DNA of 64,000 bases from positions 4,433,019 to 4,497,018 of the forward strand of contig NC_092367.1 of the NCBI RefSeq assembly GCF_030848805.1, in the 5' to 3' direction. Positions 46,373 through 59,463 of the stretch are shown here, in pieces. Source of the stretch: Temnothorax longispinosus (taxonomy: Eukaryota; Arthropoda; Insecta; Hymenoptera; Formicidae). The position numbers and the translations under genes were made by a program. The notes below the pieces were generated by a model. It was not told the DNA's origin and did not search any database. It saw only the letters and a program-made list of their open reading frames with translations. Every line of letters begins with the position of its first letter. Within the stretch, counting starts at the first letter, position 1.

Positions 46373-49211
46373 GAAACTAATTGCACATTCCGACGGAGGG
46401 AAGTCCCGGAAAGGCTTCGCTTGATTAAATGTTCTATCTTCTTTCCGGTGACATCTTCGACAAGCCGCCGCATGATCGATGCCGACGCACTTACGTTGGC
46501 TACACTCGTGTCCGTTCCACGATGAAAAGTCGTCGAGCCTAGGGCGACTTTGAAAGAACGCGTGATAAATGTCCCTTCACATATGTTACAGTAATTTGTT
46601 TAACATCCGTTAGAAAACTCATCCGTTTGCGATTCTGACAGATCGCCGATATCGTTTAAAAAAAATTAATCGTGTTATTTTGTTACTTTCGATTTCTTAG
46701 GTTTTTCTTACTCAATAACAGGTGACTGACCATTTCCCAGTCAGATTGAATTTAATTCTAAATTTCAACGCATAGATTTGTTTAAGGACGAAGATAATAA
46801 CTTTGATACGAGAGAATGATAACGAACTATCTGCAGATTACGGCGATGCTATCGTCGATTAAAATGTAGAAAGTAACCGAGGTGCTTATAGAGAATCACT
46901 GAGGCGTTCCGTTTATCTTGAAGAGGGTCTCTGAATTAAGAAGATCCGGAGGAAATTTCAAAGAAGTTTAACCATACCATCTTTGACAACTTCACCGAGC
47001 GACCTTTTTATCGATAGCTTCCCGGGCTATTCGATCGAAAGTAAAGATGTTATTACCGTCTGTACGGGCGCATTGAAATTTTATTAAATTAATATAATGC
47101 TTCTCGGGGTAATATCGCCTCCTATACACTAACGCCGAATGATTCACAGATTACGGGTAAACTCGACGTCGGCGACGTCGATCGTAACGATTGGCGGATA
47201 TAAGAAGCATTGGGAGTCTCTGGAGCATCATTGGCGGCGTGTCATTGATCGTGAAGAGGGGTTGCGGGTTGAGAGGATTCGCAAGACAACTTCGATTTCA
47301 GCAATAGCGCTGTGTGCGGCTGTCGTGGCACGCGGGCCCGAAGCACATTGTCGATGACGTTAACGACGTCTTGTCGTGAAAACGCGGCGGTACTAATGCC
47401 GGTAGGGCGGGTGAGAAAACTATTAATAAGAGAAAGGCCATAAAGATGGATTGGATAAGCCAGGTGTAACGACGCGCGCAACGCGTTCATCTTAGCATTA
47501 TTGCGGATCGATACAAAAGCACCACCGCCGCGCGGCGTTTACACGGAAATATACGAGGGGGAGAAAAAAAAATCGCCGCCGTGTCGCGCCGACGCGTAAT
47601 TGGGTATTACTTGCATATCTAATTAATATACGAGCGAAAATTGCGCTTGGCCGGGCTCGACTCGATCTTTATCGTTGCGTAAGCGGTCATCGGTATAGCG
47701 TTGCCGCATTAATTTATCGCGGTTATTTTCATGAATTCAATTATTCACCGTAATTATTGAATATACCGAGATTTAACCGATATCCGTGTTACGTGCCGCA
47801 ACGCTACACCATCCCGGAAATCTCGTTTATTAGAGGCATCCCGGTATCCCTCTTTTGCTTTTGCATATTAAGATCCGCGCCCCGCGGATCCATTAATATT
47901 CATTTTCATTTGTCGATAACGGATTCCCTCCCTTCTTTTTCCGCGAAGGGTAAGGCGAAGATAGGTAAGGTCGAGCGTCGTTCTGTCTTCGTCGAGTCAA
48001 CGCACGATCAGATTATTTCACTATTAAAATAAGGAAACTCTGATAAAGAGTTCGCGGTGGGAGCAGGACGACAGAGATCATACTTTCAAATGCAATCAGC
48101 TCGCCGCCTCGGGAGGGACAGGTAATACCCAAGTATCCGCGCGATACCGATGACCGACTTACCTACCTTCAAGGTGGGTATCGGGATCCAGCCGGCATAT
48201 ATTACACCGGCGGACAATGTGATTTATAGGGAACACTCGCGCCTTGAATACCACATCTCCCCGATTCTCCGCGCGAAAGTCTATTATCCGAGGCGATATT
48301 CGCGGCGGTGCGCGTCGGTGCGCATGTTCCAACTGGGAATGAGATCAAATCCTTCGCCGGTAGTTTCCAAACAATAGACTCGGACTCGTACGAGTATTAT
48401 AGTGCTTAAAGAACAGACGTGTCATGGCGCGACGTCGAGATCTGACAAGGTGACGGCTATAACTGATGTACGGCATATCACAGATCAACCGCGCTTTCTT
48501 CGACTCGCAAATTTCTCCGGCCAATTTCTCTGTATTCAATCTCTCATGTCAGTAGTCTTATCGAGCAAATTGATTTCAGTAGAAATTAATTTTACCGTTC
48601 TCTAAATTATTACTTGAGAGTCTAACAATATAATTATAAATACGACACATAGTCTGCTAAATACGACCGTTAAATAATGTCGAACTCGGTTTGGTATATA
48701 TTTTCAGTTTCAATTAAGCTCGGATAGTATAAACCGATAACTCAGCAATTTTCTCCGGCCCAATGATATGATACTCGAACGGCGGATTGAATCGAGATTC
48801 ACGAATACGTATTGCCTTGATTCCATCCATGGTTCTAAAGCGCATTCCGGAGCACGCCGCAGCGCGGGCGCGGTATATCTTTCGAAATTGAGTGGTGAAG
48901 CGCGGCTTCTCCTGGGGTGCAATCGGCCGGTAATTCATCACGATCGTCGCGACCAGCTTGACCAGAATCGCAAAACGCGCGGGTTCTCGCTCCGTGCGAC
49001 TCGTTCCAGGAGCGACCGGAGATTACAGAGGGAACGCTTACACGCTGAATATTTATCCCGCTTTTCCCGTGTGTCGCATCGTCGGCGTAACTTTTATTAT
49101 ATTATTGGAGTTCGCTCGCGTATGTGCGTCCGACTTTAAAAAACTCGACACAGCGGTAATAACGTGCTCCGGGTCGTGTTAATTACACCATCGTGTATAA
49201 TCGCACAAATT

Positions 49212-49237
49212 ACTCTCTCTCTCTCTCTCTCTCTCTC
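49212..49237. repeat. (CT)12 microsatellite
   Basis: Uninterrupted CT dinucleotides. Confidence 0.95.
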
Positions 49238-50232
49238 GATCGGCACGGGGGCGAGTCGTTCCGAATGAGGCAGCCGAAATAAATTTTTATGTTTTAATGT
49301 TCGTGCCCCCCTCTCCTGTCCCTCCCTCCCCCGCACGGACCTTGCCATCCGAACGTCCGATTTGAATAATGCTTCGGGCTTTCGAGCGAAGCCACGTCCT
49401 CACCGGCGGCTATTTTCGCAATTTCCTCCCCAGATGAAATCGATCCCCATTATTTTTAATTGCCTGCAGCTGCTTTATTCGCGATTTGTCTGTCTGGCGT
49501 CTAAATGCTAGTAGGCCACAACAATAGCGCGGATTTCGGATGAGCTGAATAACAAAGATTGCAAATACGCGTTGAATACTGACATCTCATCGCGACATCC
49601 GTATCGATAAACGGCACAAAAATAGCCGTCGAAAGGCTGCGCGTCATCGAATCGTTGCCTCGCGAATCGGATGCCATTTAGATTAGATTTATTAAAATGA
49701 TAGGCTGTCAGTTATCGTATATACCCGCTGCATGCCGACGCATATCCTATTCACCCTTCACCAATTCCCCGTGTGTTCAGATTTTAATGGCTGTCGGCTA
49801 CCCCGCGCGCAATTATTATCATCGTTCAACTGATCTATTGGCTGGCTATCGTGTATATTATCCGGCACCGCGATTCTCCGGGATGTTTGCCGACCCTGAC
49901 TAAGTATCTCTCATTAATTAGTTAGCCGCGATTTGTCGTTGATTATTTACGAATAATTGATAAATTTTCCGAGGCCGTGGTATATTATCGGCTTTGTTTA
50001 TGACCCATTAACCGCGCGCGCACAATTTTTGCATAATTAAAACACTCGATGTGTGCATACACTGTTATAAGTTATAAACGGAATATTTCATTTGTTTTAT
50101 ATGTATGATAATCGACACAACCAATTTCTCTTTTCAATTTGTTTTTTCTTTGAACAGATATTTTTCCGAATTAAAATGCGTGCTTTCGAACGGATTTCGT
50201 GCGGACGGCGTAAACGTCAAAGAATTACCGGA

Positions 50233-50470
50233 CTTCTTACTGCATTTTTCTTTTTTTTCTTTATAAATTTATTTTGTATCTTATTCAGTTCTTATCTTGT
50301 TCAGAGAATCTGGGTTAGTACTGCAAAAAGAAATAAATGAGACGTATAAAACTTTCTTCTTTGTTTATTTGGTTTAACAGTGCATATGTATTCTTTCTTA
50401 CTGCATTTTTCTGTATAAATTCATTGGGTATCTTATTTAGGTTCAGTTTTTAATGTTCTTATCTTGACAA
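50233..50470. repeat. About 150-bp tandem repeat, locus 2 (about 1.6 units)
   Basis: Starts mid-unit at CTTCTTACTGCATTTTTC and runs through a GTACTGCAAAAAGAAATAAA block into a second unit at TATTTGGTTTAACAGTGCAT. Same orientation as locus 1. Confidence 0.9.
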
Positions 50471-50969
50471 ATAGACATTGCTTCGATACGTTTATTGCTT
50501 TGCTGTTAATAAACAATTCTTTTATTCTAATTAATGTCTGAAGTACGTTAGAGTCTAAGAGATTCTGCGGCTCAAGCTGTTTTAATGCGTGATAAATGTC
50601 TCTATATGAAATCGCGAGAGAAACTTCCCCATTGCAATATCTCGGAAAAGCGCTGTATACATCTTGATCGGGACCAGTCGGCAAACATCTCTCGTGCATA
50701 ATAAATGTAGCGACAAGAAATCTGTTTACGATTGCTGCAGACGGTTCAGACTCTTGCAAAGATCGGGACGAGTCCAGCTTCGAAAGTGACTCTCGAAACT
50801 TACCATGAATAGGAGACTTTATGACAAACGCGCTCGTACAAGGAACTCTTCACGTACGAACGTTTTACTCGGAAGTTTCGCGATACATGCTTTCGCCAAA
50901 TTTTGTTAATGGTAACAAGAATATATCGAATGGTTCAGTAAAAAATTTTCTTGCAAAGAGAATCACGTA

Positions 50970-51134
50970 TTTTTTTATTTGGTTTGACAGTGCATATGTA
51001 TTCCTTTTTATTGCATTTTTCTTTATAAATTTATTGGGTATCTTATCTTGGTTCAGTTCTTATCTTGTTCAGAATCAGGAGTAGTACTGCAAAAAGAAAT
51101 AAGTGAGACGTATAAAATTTTCTTTTTTTTTTAT
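50970..51134. repeat. About 150-bp repeat, locus 3 (about one unit)
   Basis: One full unit from TTTATTTGGTTTGACAGTGC to ACGTATAAAATTTTC, followed by a T run. It lies 500 bp from locus 2 and in the same orientation. Confidence 0.9.
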
Positions 51135-53170
51135 TTGATTGAATCGCCCGACCTGTCTATCGTCTCTACTGTTTGACGGCGGCTAAATTCGATCGGTCAG
51201 CAAAACAGCGATTTCCGCAGCGTTTATCTCTTTTTGGAAGGCGAGTTTTACGTTTCTTCCGGCGTTTGTACGTGCTGATCCTCCAGTTTCATACGCAACC
51301 CTCGTAGCCAGCCATCCACTTCGGTGCCGCTTCGCATTTTCGTTTTCGTCCGATGCCTCGCTATCTCTCGTTCTTCCTTCTTCTACCAGCAAGCTAAACT
51401 CCGAGACGTCTGGCGTTGGCGGAGCCTGATTAACTCGAAAAATCGACTGCGCTCGCTTCTTTCTCGGGAAACTTTGCCGGTGCTCCTCTGCGCCTATCCA
51501 CCATCTCTCTTTCCTCAGATAGAAAACGGAGGAGCTGAGGAGAGACAAAGAGCGAGAGAGGCCGCGTACCATTGTCGACGGTGGAAAGTAGTGAACGCCG
51601 GGGAAAGAAGTTAAAGGCAAATAATGGCGTGAAGGATAGACGGGGTAGCGGGGCAAATCGAATAAGAAAGCGTGCCGTATTTTATTTCTCTTCCTCGGGA
51701 AATCTCGCGCCTCTCTCCGCGGTCATGAAACTCCGCAGCTCCGCGAGTGTTGAAGGAGGAACGCCTTGTTCCTGAGGGTGCCATAATACCGACAAAACGG
51801 ATCGAGAGGATATAGGCATTACCGTGGAACGGAAAAGGAAGAGAACCGAAGGACCGTAAAATACTATCGCCCGGTGAGTCACCGGAGATCCGATGAGCGG
51901 TATTTCCGCTTTTAACGTGAGACTGCAAACGGCATGCCTTCGAATTGAATGTAAAAGGACAAATGTCGAAAAACATTACGAGTTTACTCTGAGATTTCTG
52001 AAGATTTACGAAATATTTCTCTATCGATATCGATTTAATCGCAGTTTATTTTACGTTAGATTAATAACGCATCTATTAGTGAAAAAACCTGCTAAAATTT
52101 GGTTTAATTTCCAAAGACGACAATAAAAAAAACCGGAGTAAAATGTTTCGTGTTTTGAAACTGAGGCCTCTTTCGCGATGAAATATGCGAACGGTAATAA
52201 TATGCCATTTCTATCTCAACACTGATAAATTACTAGTTGATACCTCTTTTCATCGGGTTTTTAATCACGTGGAGCAATTCTTTTTAGCTGTTGATATAGT
52301 GCTAGAGCCCTTCGTCTCGGTTCATTATTTAATGAGACCGGCGTACGGAATCGCGCGGTTACGCAAGAGATCTTTGTTTATCGTGGGCGCGAAGGGAGCG
52401 AACTGGAGGGTTGATTTAATTCATTTACAGCGTAGACGCATGTGGGGTGCGGGGCCTCTTTTCTCGTGTGCCAGGGGCGACGGGGCTTCTGCCAAACATC
52501 TGCGAACTCTTGTGTGTTACCGGCACGGCTCCCCTGGGAAGGAAACCCGATAATATTCTCGCGGCACGAGTCCCCAACATCGTGAGAAAATCCGAGGCCT
52601 CGATCGTGAATTTCGAGATCAGTCCTCGTTCCGTTCTGTCACCCACCGTCAATTAGAACGTCCTCGTAATCTTTTAGTGCACCGCTAGTGAGAAACACTG
52701 TCTTATCAGTTACAATTACAGAAATACACGAAAATGAGAGTTCGATGATTAATTCGAACAACTACCAACGCCAACGTCAAGAAATGTCTATTTGCACTTC
52801 CCTTGTCCATTAAACAATGTCGCATTTGTTATGTTATTTATTACATCCTTGGAATAAATATCTGAATTGTCGCGGATTTTATTTGCATAAACAGCGTTTA
52901 ATTTCTTCTTCGTACTTAATCGATTATTTTATTCGCAATGAATTTTGTCATGTTGAAAATGCACGTACCCTAGATTCTCCAATGGTTTCGGACATAATAC
53001 ACGGCGCGAAGTGCAAGGTGCAAGGTCGACAGTGACGCAATGCTTTCGTATAACATACGTATGTACGTACGTGCATACATTCGCGGATGACACATGCTAG
53101 TGACGGTAAGACGCGAGCGTGCAACGTATTACGTAGATCCGGCACGATGTGTCATGTAACCCGGAGCCGG

Positions 53171-53260
53171 TATATAAAGCGCGAGCGCCTGTTGGGACGG
53201 GATTTACTTAACGAGTGAGCGTTAACCTGTCGGAATAATCCACGTGGCAGAGGTAATAAT
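53171..53260 (+). promoter_or_regulatory. Candidate TATA-box promoter
   Basis: TATATAAAGC (53171-53180) is followed about 33 bases later by TTTACTT, an initiator-like sequence, and 80 bases later by an ATG opening a 19-codon frame. The start of that frame could be an exon if CCC|GTAAAT is a donor. No downstream exon is identified, so this stays tentative. Confidence 0.3.
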
Positions 53261-56200
53261 GGACTCAAGTGCAAATGCGCCTCGGGGGTGTCCGGGGCCG
53301 CCCCGTGCCCGTAAATAGTGCACGCTTTAACCGGCAGCCAGCTCTGTCTGTCCGGCGGACAGTTGTTTCAGACCCTGGTTGCTGCCGGGTCTCGACATTA
53401 GCTCCCCTTAACGAATGACCACGTTCGCGTTTGCGCTACGCGAGTAGACCCCGAGATCGCGTTCATCTATGACGATATAGGAGACGGGACTTAGGAGAGA
53501 AGCATTTTACCTATAAGCCGCGACCTCGACCGGTCAAAGCTCGTAGCCTGCCGAGCCCGGGTAGCTGATGGTGTCGCAACATTTCAGCTTAGGTTACCAT
53601 AGCGATAATAGGATTAAAGATACGTAGCTACATAGTAGTTGTACTATGTATCCCGAATATATAAGATACTCCAAAATACCCTGATACATGCTGCAACGAC
53701 GGACGTTGAAGGCGAAAATGCGAAAAACGACGATTGTTGTAGGTGTCAAATCATATTCAGCTATAGATTTAGTGAAATTAAATATTCTACAAACTATCGT
53801 AATGCTAAAAAAACGCTTATACAAGTACTTTCAAATTTTCCGGGACGCTAATTGGCAAGGGTTATAGAATCTGCGAGAGTCACATTTGAACTTACAACGA
53901 GCTGCGGCAGGCGACAAAATTGCGAGTGGCTTCTCTTGCTTTAATGACGATTGTTCAAGTAAGATTGCACGCGACGGACGTGCGAGATATTAAAATAATT
54001 ACAGCGAAATCGTAGACGCGAGACGGGAGCGCGGAGCGTAACGGAACAAACGTGACGTTCGCGCGCCCCGACGAAATAAGAGGATATTTCACCGCGCAAA
54101 TTTCCCGTGCACCTACGCTCACGGTTTAGCGAATACGAATAAACTTCAAAGAGTGGCGGGACCGCGACGGCGGAGAAATGTCGTTACGAGCGACGGCCGT
54201 TTCAACGACGCCGCTTAATTGAATTTCTCTCGGTCGCGTGATCGCCGCCATCCCTGTAAAAATGCAACTACCCTCGCCAACGAGCCACCCACCTGTTTCT
54301 CTTCCTGAAACTTTCTTTCTCTCTCTTTCTGTCAGAAGAAAAGTGTAACGCCGCGGAGTATCTAGCTAATTTTTTGCATTCGAATTTTATTGAATCTTTT
54401 TAACTTTTATTCTAAAGAAACTGCCAAAGGGAGGAAAAAAGAGAAAGAGTCGTACTTATATGCTTAGCTATGTATAATATATAAGCAACATCCACCAGAG
54501 ATTCGAGTACATCAACGGTGATGACATAGCGATGAAGTCGACAAGATAATCAGAAAGACGAGTTGGGTTTCAGATCCTGAGATAAGAACGAGAGAATTCA
54601 TGAAGATGAATTTACATGGTTCAATTTTCGTGATTGTCTGTATTGATGAATTAAAATAATCGAGTTGAATAAAGTGAGTTTTATGTAAAGACAAACTTCG
54701 GGCAGAAAGAGATAATTAATCAATTATTTCAACTATTGAAAAAATTATTAATAAAACATATTTTAATATGATATTAAATTAGAAATGGATAAAACATTAT
54801 ATAACTTTTATATAAATAATATTAAAATATTTCTAAAAAATAGAGAAAAAGGAGGAACGCGAAGGAGAAAGAGAAAAGCAATATGATTCTTTAGCGTCTG
54901 TAATTATCTTTACAAAAATATTATCCCTTTTCTCTTTTCTTCGTTTTGTCCTTTCCTGCGATGAGTTCATCTGGAACGTTCATCAAAATGAGTCGCGCAA
55001 ATTTTACCTTATGTACCAAGAGAGGCGCAGCCGCAATGACTGGCGGTGGAGGAAAATCAGACTAATTACTTTGAACGTGCGGCTTTCAGCAAAATGGGCT
55101 TGCGATTATTTTCACGACTGGTTATAATCACGGGGACGTCTCTCTTGTTCCATCGCGACGAATTTATCAACGAACTGCTCGTGCTGACGCACAAGAAGCG
55201 GCGACGAGACAAGATTTTGCGCGTTATCTCTCAGTCGCGGCAGCTCGCGCAGCATTACGGAAACTCGTGCTCCCGGCAAACCGCGGAAACCGCCGCCGAA
55301 TAATGAATTGTCTTGATACACGCGATTAATTATCTCCCCCGTGTGTAACACAGTCGGCCGCCGGGTGTGCTATACGCGCGGCCATATATGCAGATATTCT
55401 TTATTCCCTCTATGGTCGAACGAGGCTCCAACCGTAATACGTCGGGAGGCGATTACGTTGTTCTTTCTATCGTGATACCGCAAGTTTTGCTGAAAGAGAT
55501 ATATTAGACGCCGTGCTATTTTCGAGCATACACGCGCGCTCGCCGATGAGAAACAGGTGCATTTTACAGCGAAAACGCAAAAAAAGAAGTAGGGAATTCG
55601 CGATAGATTGTTCCAGCGCGGCGACTCGACTTGAACCCTCATACGAGTGAGGGATGAAAACGTCGTGGTACTTTTTATTTTTATACCCGTCGCGTACGTG
55701 CTTGGCCGTCTCGCGCGACCACTTTCATAAATTTCAATTAACGCTATTTGGTCGCCCAACACGGGAGCACCTTGTTACCCGGTCTCGCCGTCTGCATTTT
55801 AGCACCAATTTACAGTTTATATAGCTTACGGACGCGAAGCTGTAGTACACATCCAACGTTATCTTCATAACTTAGAACGCCCGATGTTTTCAAATTATTT
55901 CGGCGGCTTTCCTCTATAATGTTTCTGTCCAAAAATTAATCTGAGGAGCATGAAGTAATGAAGCGTAATACAAGAGTAAGTGTAAATCAATATGAGTATA
56001 AATAAGCGCAAATCAACGTTTCATAAATTTCGGCAATTTCTGTGTGAAAACTTATTTGATGAAGTTAGAAGTTCGCGGAACAAATAAACACAGGGTAACG
56101 ATCAGTCATAAGTTTCCTAAAATTATGGTTATTCATCAAATAACCAGAGGCTGCGAATAGCTTCCGCGGAAGTCTCTTCTGTGGAAATATCCTCTCCATT

Positions 56201-56962
56201 TGGCCAAGACGCACGATTCGAAATTAGGGCATATGCATAAGACGGTGCTTTATCTAAGGCGGCCTCGTTACGACGGATATATCTTGGATAAAGGAATTTC
56301 CGTACGAGCGTACTCTACGCGTGGACGAATTTTCAAAACGGAAGAGCGAAGCGATTCAACAAGTGGAGCCCGTCGCAATCCTTTACAATCCGCGACATCT
56401 TCCTCGTCGCTAAGCAATATCTCGGCCAAGCAGCTGGAGACTATTCTTCTCCCGAAAAGCGGATTGGCGGAGTCTCTCTTATCATGCGACTCGGCACGTG
56501 CACGTATTTCATAGCAACATCTATTTCAACTCAGTCAGTTATAGTCAGTTATATATCTTACTTCCAAATGGGTACTATATATGCCTCCACCTGCCATTTA
56601 TATTGCGGTTACACTCTGTTATACGTTTTACACGCGTATAACGTATTAACGTATACTCTCGTTAATAGTAGTTCGGATTTAAAAAAATGGCGATCTGACT
56701 GAAAAATGATGGGACTTTTTATCGAGATTTTTGCTTTGACAACTTGTCAGACAAATTGCCTAGCTGGAAAGATTAATGATGCAGTCAGATTTTACAGAGG
56801 CACGAAACAGTAAAGCGGTATAAAACTTTTCTAATGAGAGTGCATGTATACATCTCTTATTTTTTAAACCTTTTATATACATAATTTATCATTTTGATAA
56901 TAAAAATACAAGAATAAGTGTCATACTATTAATTAAAAAAAGGTAAAAATAATATCTTTTTT

Positions 56963-56986
56963 CAATGAAAAATATATTTTTCATTG
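56963..56986. repeat. 24-bp perfect palindrome
   Basis: CAATGAAAAATA followed by its exact reverse complement, in AT-rich DNA. Confidence 0.85.
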
Positions 56987-59318
56987 CTGAAAACGCGAAA
57001 ATAAAATAAAATGTAACCCGGATCAGACTATGAAAACTAATGTGCGAAATTTTTATTCATTCACTGTCATACGTAATTTTTAGTTATTATTTTGCAAGTC
57101 AAATTGGTACGATATTATTTTAGACAAAATTAAAATTGAAAGAAAATTAATAACGAATAAATTAATGTCTTAGTCACCGGAAGACGAGAATTAATGATTA
57201 ATACTCTTATTTCATTATTATAGTACCTAATATTGAATTTTCAGAAGCGAGAAACGAACTTTTTTTCTTGTATGTCGAAATAAATTAATTCTTTCGCGTG
57301 ATATCACGCAATTTTGATTTGTAAAATTATACATAGCTGTAAATCTTGATCACCTGTCATAAAGCCCATTCTTATCAACGCGGAAAATAGGACGCACGCA
57401 GACTAAATTACACGTTTACATTTACTGATGCGAGGGTAGTAAAAAGAAGTGAGATTTTTATGTACTTTACCAATCTGTACTATCAAAGTGGTGTGGCTTA
57501 CAGAAAACTAAATTTATTTCGACATGTAGCGTAAGAAAAAGATTTATGAATATAAAATAATTTCTCGCATCCAATGTCATAGTTCGATACGATTGCAGAA
57601 CGACGAAACGAAAGGCTTGATGCCCACGAGCGATGCGGTGGAATCCGTTACTGCAAACGATTCGAGAGGAATATTCGAGAGGAGTCTTGATCCCCCGGAC
57701 GAAACGGGTTACAACGTTCGAAAGCGCAGTAAAATTGCAGCAGAGGGTTTCGTAGAAAACCGGGCGCGCCATCGTGATACTTGGCTCCCGCTCGTAACAC
57801 GCGCATATATGCGCACGTGCACACACACCTAGCACATGTCGATTGGGCTTCGAGAATCTCGCGATTCGGGAGAATGGCGCGACGGAGCGAAAAACCTGAA
57901 CGCGCCCCGAAGGTGGAACTTCCTAGTAAATTGTCCTAGCCTCGGGAAGCGGGGCCACTCGAGTCGGTTTTACTGGCAGGGCTAAATCGAGAAACGATCG
58001 GTGCCTTCGCCGACCTCTTTCAATTACTTTTCCTAATGAATTTAATTTAGGGAGCCGTCATTCTTTTCCTTCTTCCCCGGACCTTCAATAATCTTCGACC
58101 GGTTTCGTCGACGAAGCGGAAACGGATCGACCGCGTTTTCCCGACGTCCGTAAATAGAATTCGTGCCACGGCGAGTATACCAGTTTAGAACGCCATCTCT
58201 GCCGAGTGTCTGATTGTGATCCCCGCGCGGCGCTTTTGCAACGGCTGCGCGAATCGTCTCGACCCAGCTTGAACTTTCGCAGAATCTCGTGCGTGCCGCA
58301 ACTGCGGGACTACTCTCTGAGAATACTTCTGACTCGACTGGCTCGAATCGATAACCGGAGTTGAAACGATACGGCCAAATTTCGATACTGGCGAATTTTC
58401 AAATATCAATATCTCGAATGTTTACAAAGTAGAATTTCTACAAGTCTTGTATAAAGTCATAGTTCTAGAATAGGATCGATCATTGATCATATCATAGCTA
58501 ATATCTCTTTTTCCTAATAATATAACATAACAATATAAACTAATTGTAAGAAAGACCCAATGGGTTTTTTGTTTAAACTGGGACCAGTAGCTTGCGATCT
58601 CTCGACATCTTTCAATTTGTTATCGATCAGCACCAAACGCGGTGTTTACCTCTCAGAATATAGTCTTGAATGTGTCCTGTGGCGGGGACGAAGTGGATGC
58701 GTACGATTTACAGGCAAGACGGCGGCTATTTGTATTATCCCGCTGGTGTGGGATCCGCGCAATGTACTATAGATCATCGGCCACGATCTCCGGATATACT
58801 TCGGCCGTTGCGCGTTGCACTCGACAAAATGGGATAAGAGCAGTCCATTTGTAAAGGCTGAGCTGAACGTCAGCAGGTGGATAAGAGCAATTTGAGGCTG
58901 TCTTTCGTGCCCCTCTGTCATTCTCCTTTCAGATCGACGAAGAGAAACGTGCTCCGCCGTGAACCTCGGTCGCCAGGAAGTGAAAAGCATGGATCTTTCC
59001 TCTTCTTCACTTTCTCTTTCTTTCCTTCTTAGTGGTCATTTATGTGGCCAATTTTGTCCACGCTTCCACGTACGGTTTCCACGGGCGAGCTTCCTCGAAG
59101 CGATCCAATCGTGTCTCCAACGATACGTACGCTCGCAGTTAAGCTACAACTTCGCCGCACTTTTTTTGATAAGAGATCGCTACTTTGCACGCGATATTAG
59201 ATGCGACAAATAAAATGGAGAGTTGAAAGAAACGTGACTTAACCAGATGGACGGTTTCACTTGGTTTTACGTATTTGATTTTGCTGACAGGCTATTAGTT
59301 CTTTCCGAGTTCCGTGCT

Positions 59319-59463
59319 TAAGACCGAAGTACAGACTTTTGCATAACGCATAATGCATAAGAAAATGGATTGGTCTATTTTCTTATGCACGTGTATATGG
59401 ATCAATCAATTTTCTTACGCTTATGCATTATGCGTTATGCAAAAGTCTATGTTTCAGCCTTTA
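59319..59463. mobile_element. 145-bp foldback MITE with TA target duplication
   Basis: GACTTTTGCATAACGCATAA is mirrored at the right end near 59430-59450. The outer, more diverged ends (TAAGACCGAAGTACA versus TAAAGGCTGAAACATA inward) extend to flanking TA. Two internal copies of ATTTTCTTA(T/C)GC. Non-coding. Confidence 0.75.

Larger units (their letters stand above)
45354..50232. other. Gene-free, CpG-rich stretch, 45.4-50.2 kb
   Basis: 45.6-46.5 kb is very CpG-rich, with a (GCG)8 run at 45822-45846 and a 12-C run at 46361-46372. 47.5-47.8 and 49.9-50.1 kb mix CpG with clustered TAAT/ATTA homeodomain-type cores, suggestive of enhancers but not demonstrable. No coding exon supported. Confidence 0.5.
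51135..59318. other. Gene-free stretch, 51.1-59.3 kb
   Basis: No recognisable exon. A 157-codon open frame (51656-51183, minus) and others near 55.1-56.5 kb are in Arg/Ser-rich, stop-poor DNA. A TATA-type promoter candidate is at 53171 and a 24-bp palindrome at 56963. 56.8-57.4 kb is AT-rich. Confidence 0.5.

Noticed and set aside
51183..51656. 157-codon minus-strand open frame
   Set aside because: The first half is Arg/Ser-rich low complexity; one frame of this length is expected by chance and no family was recognised.
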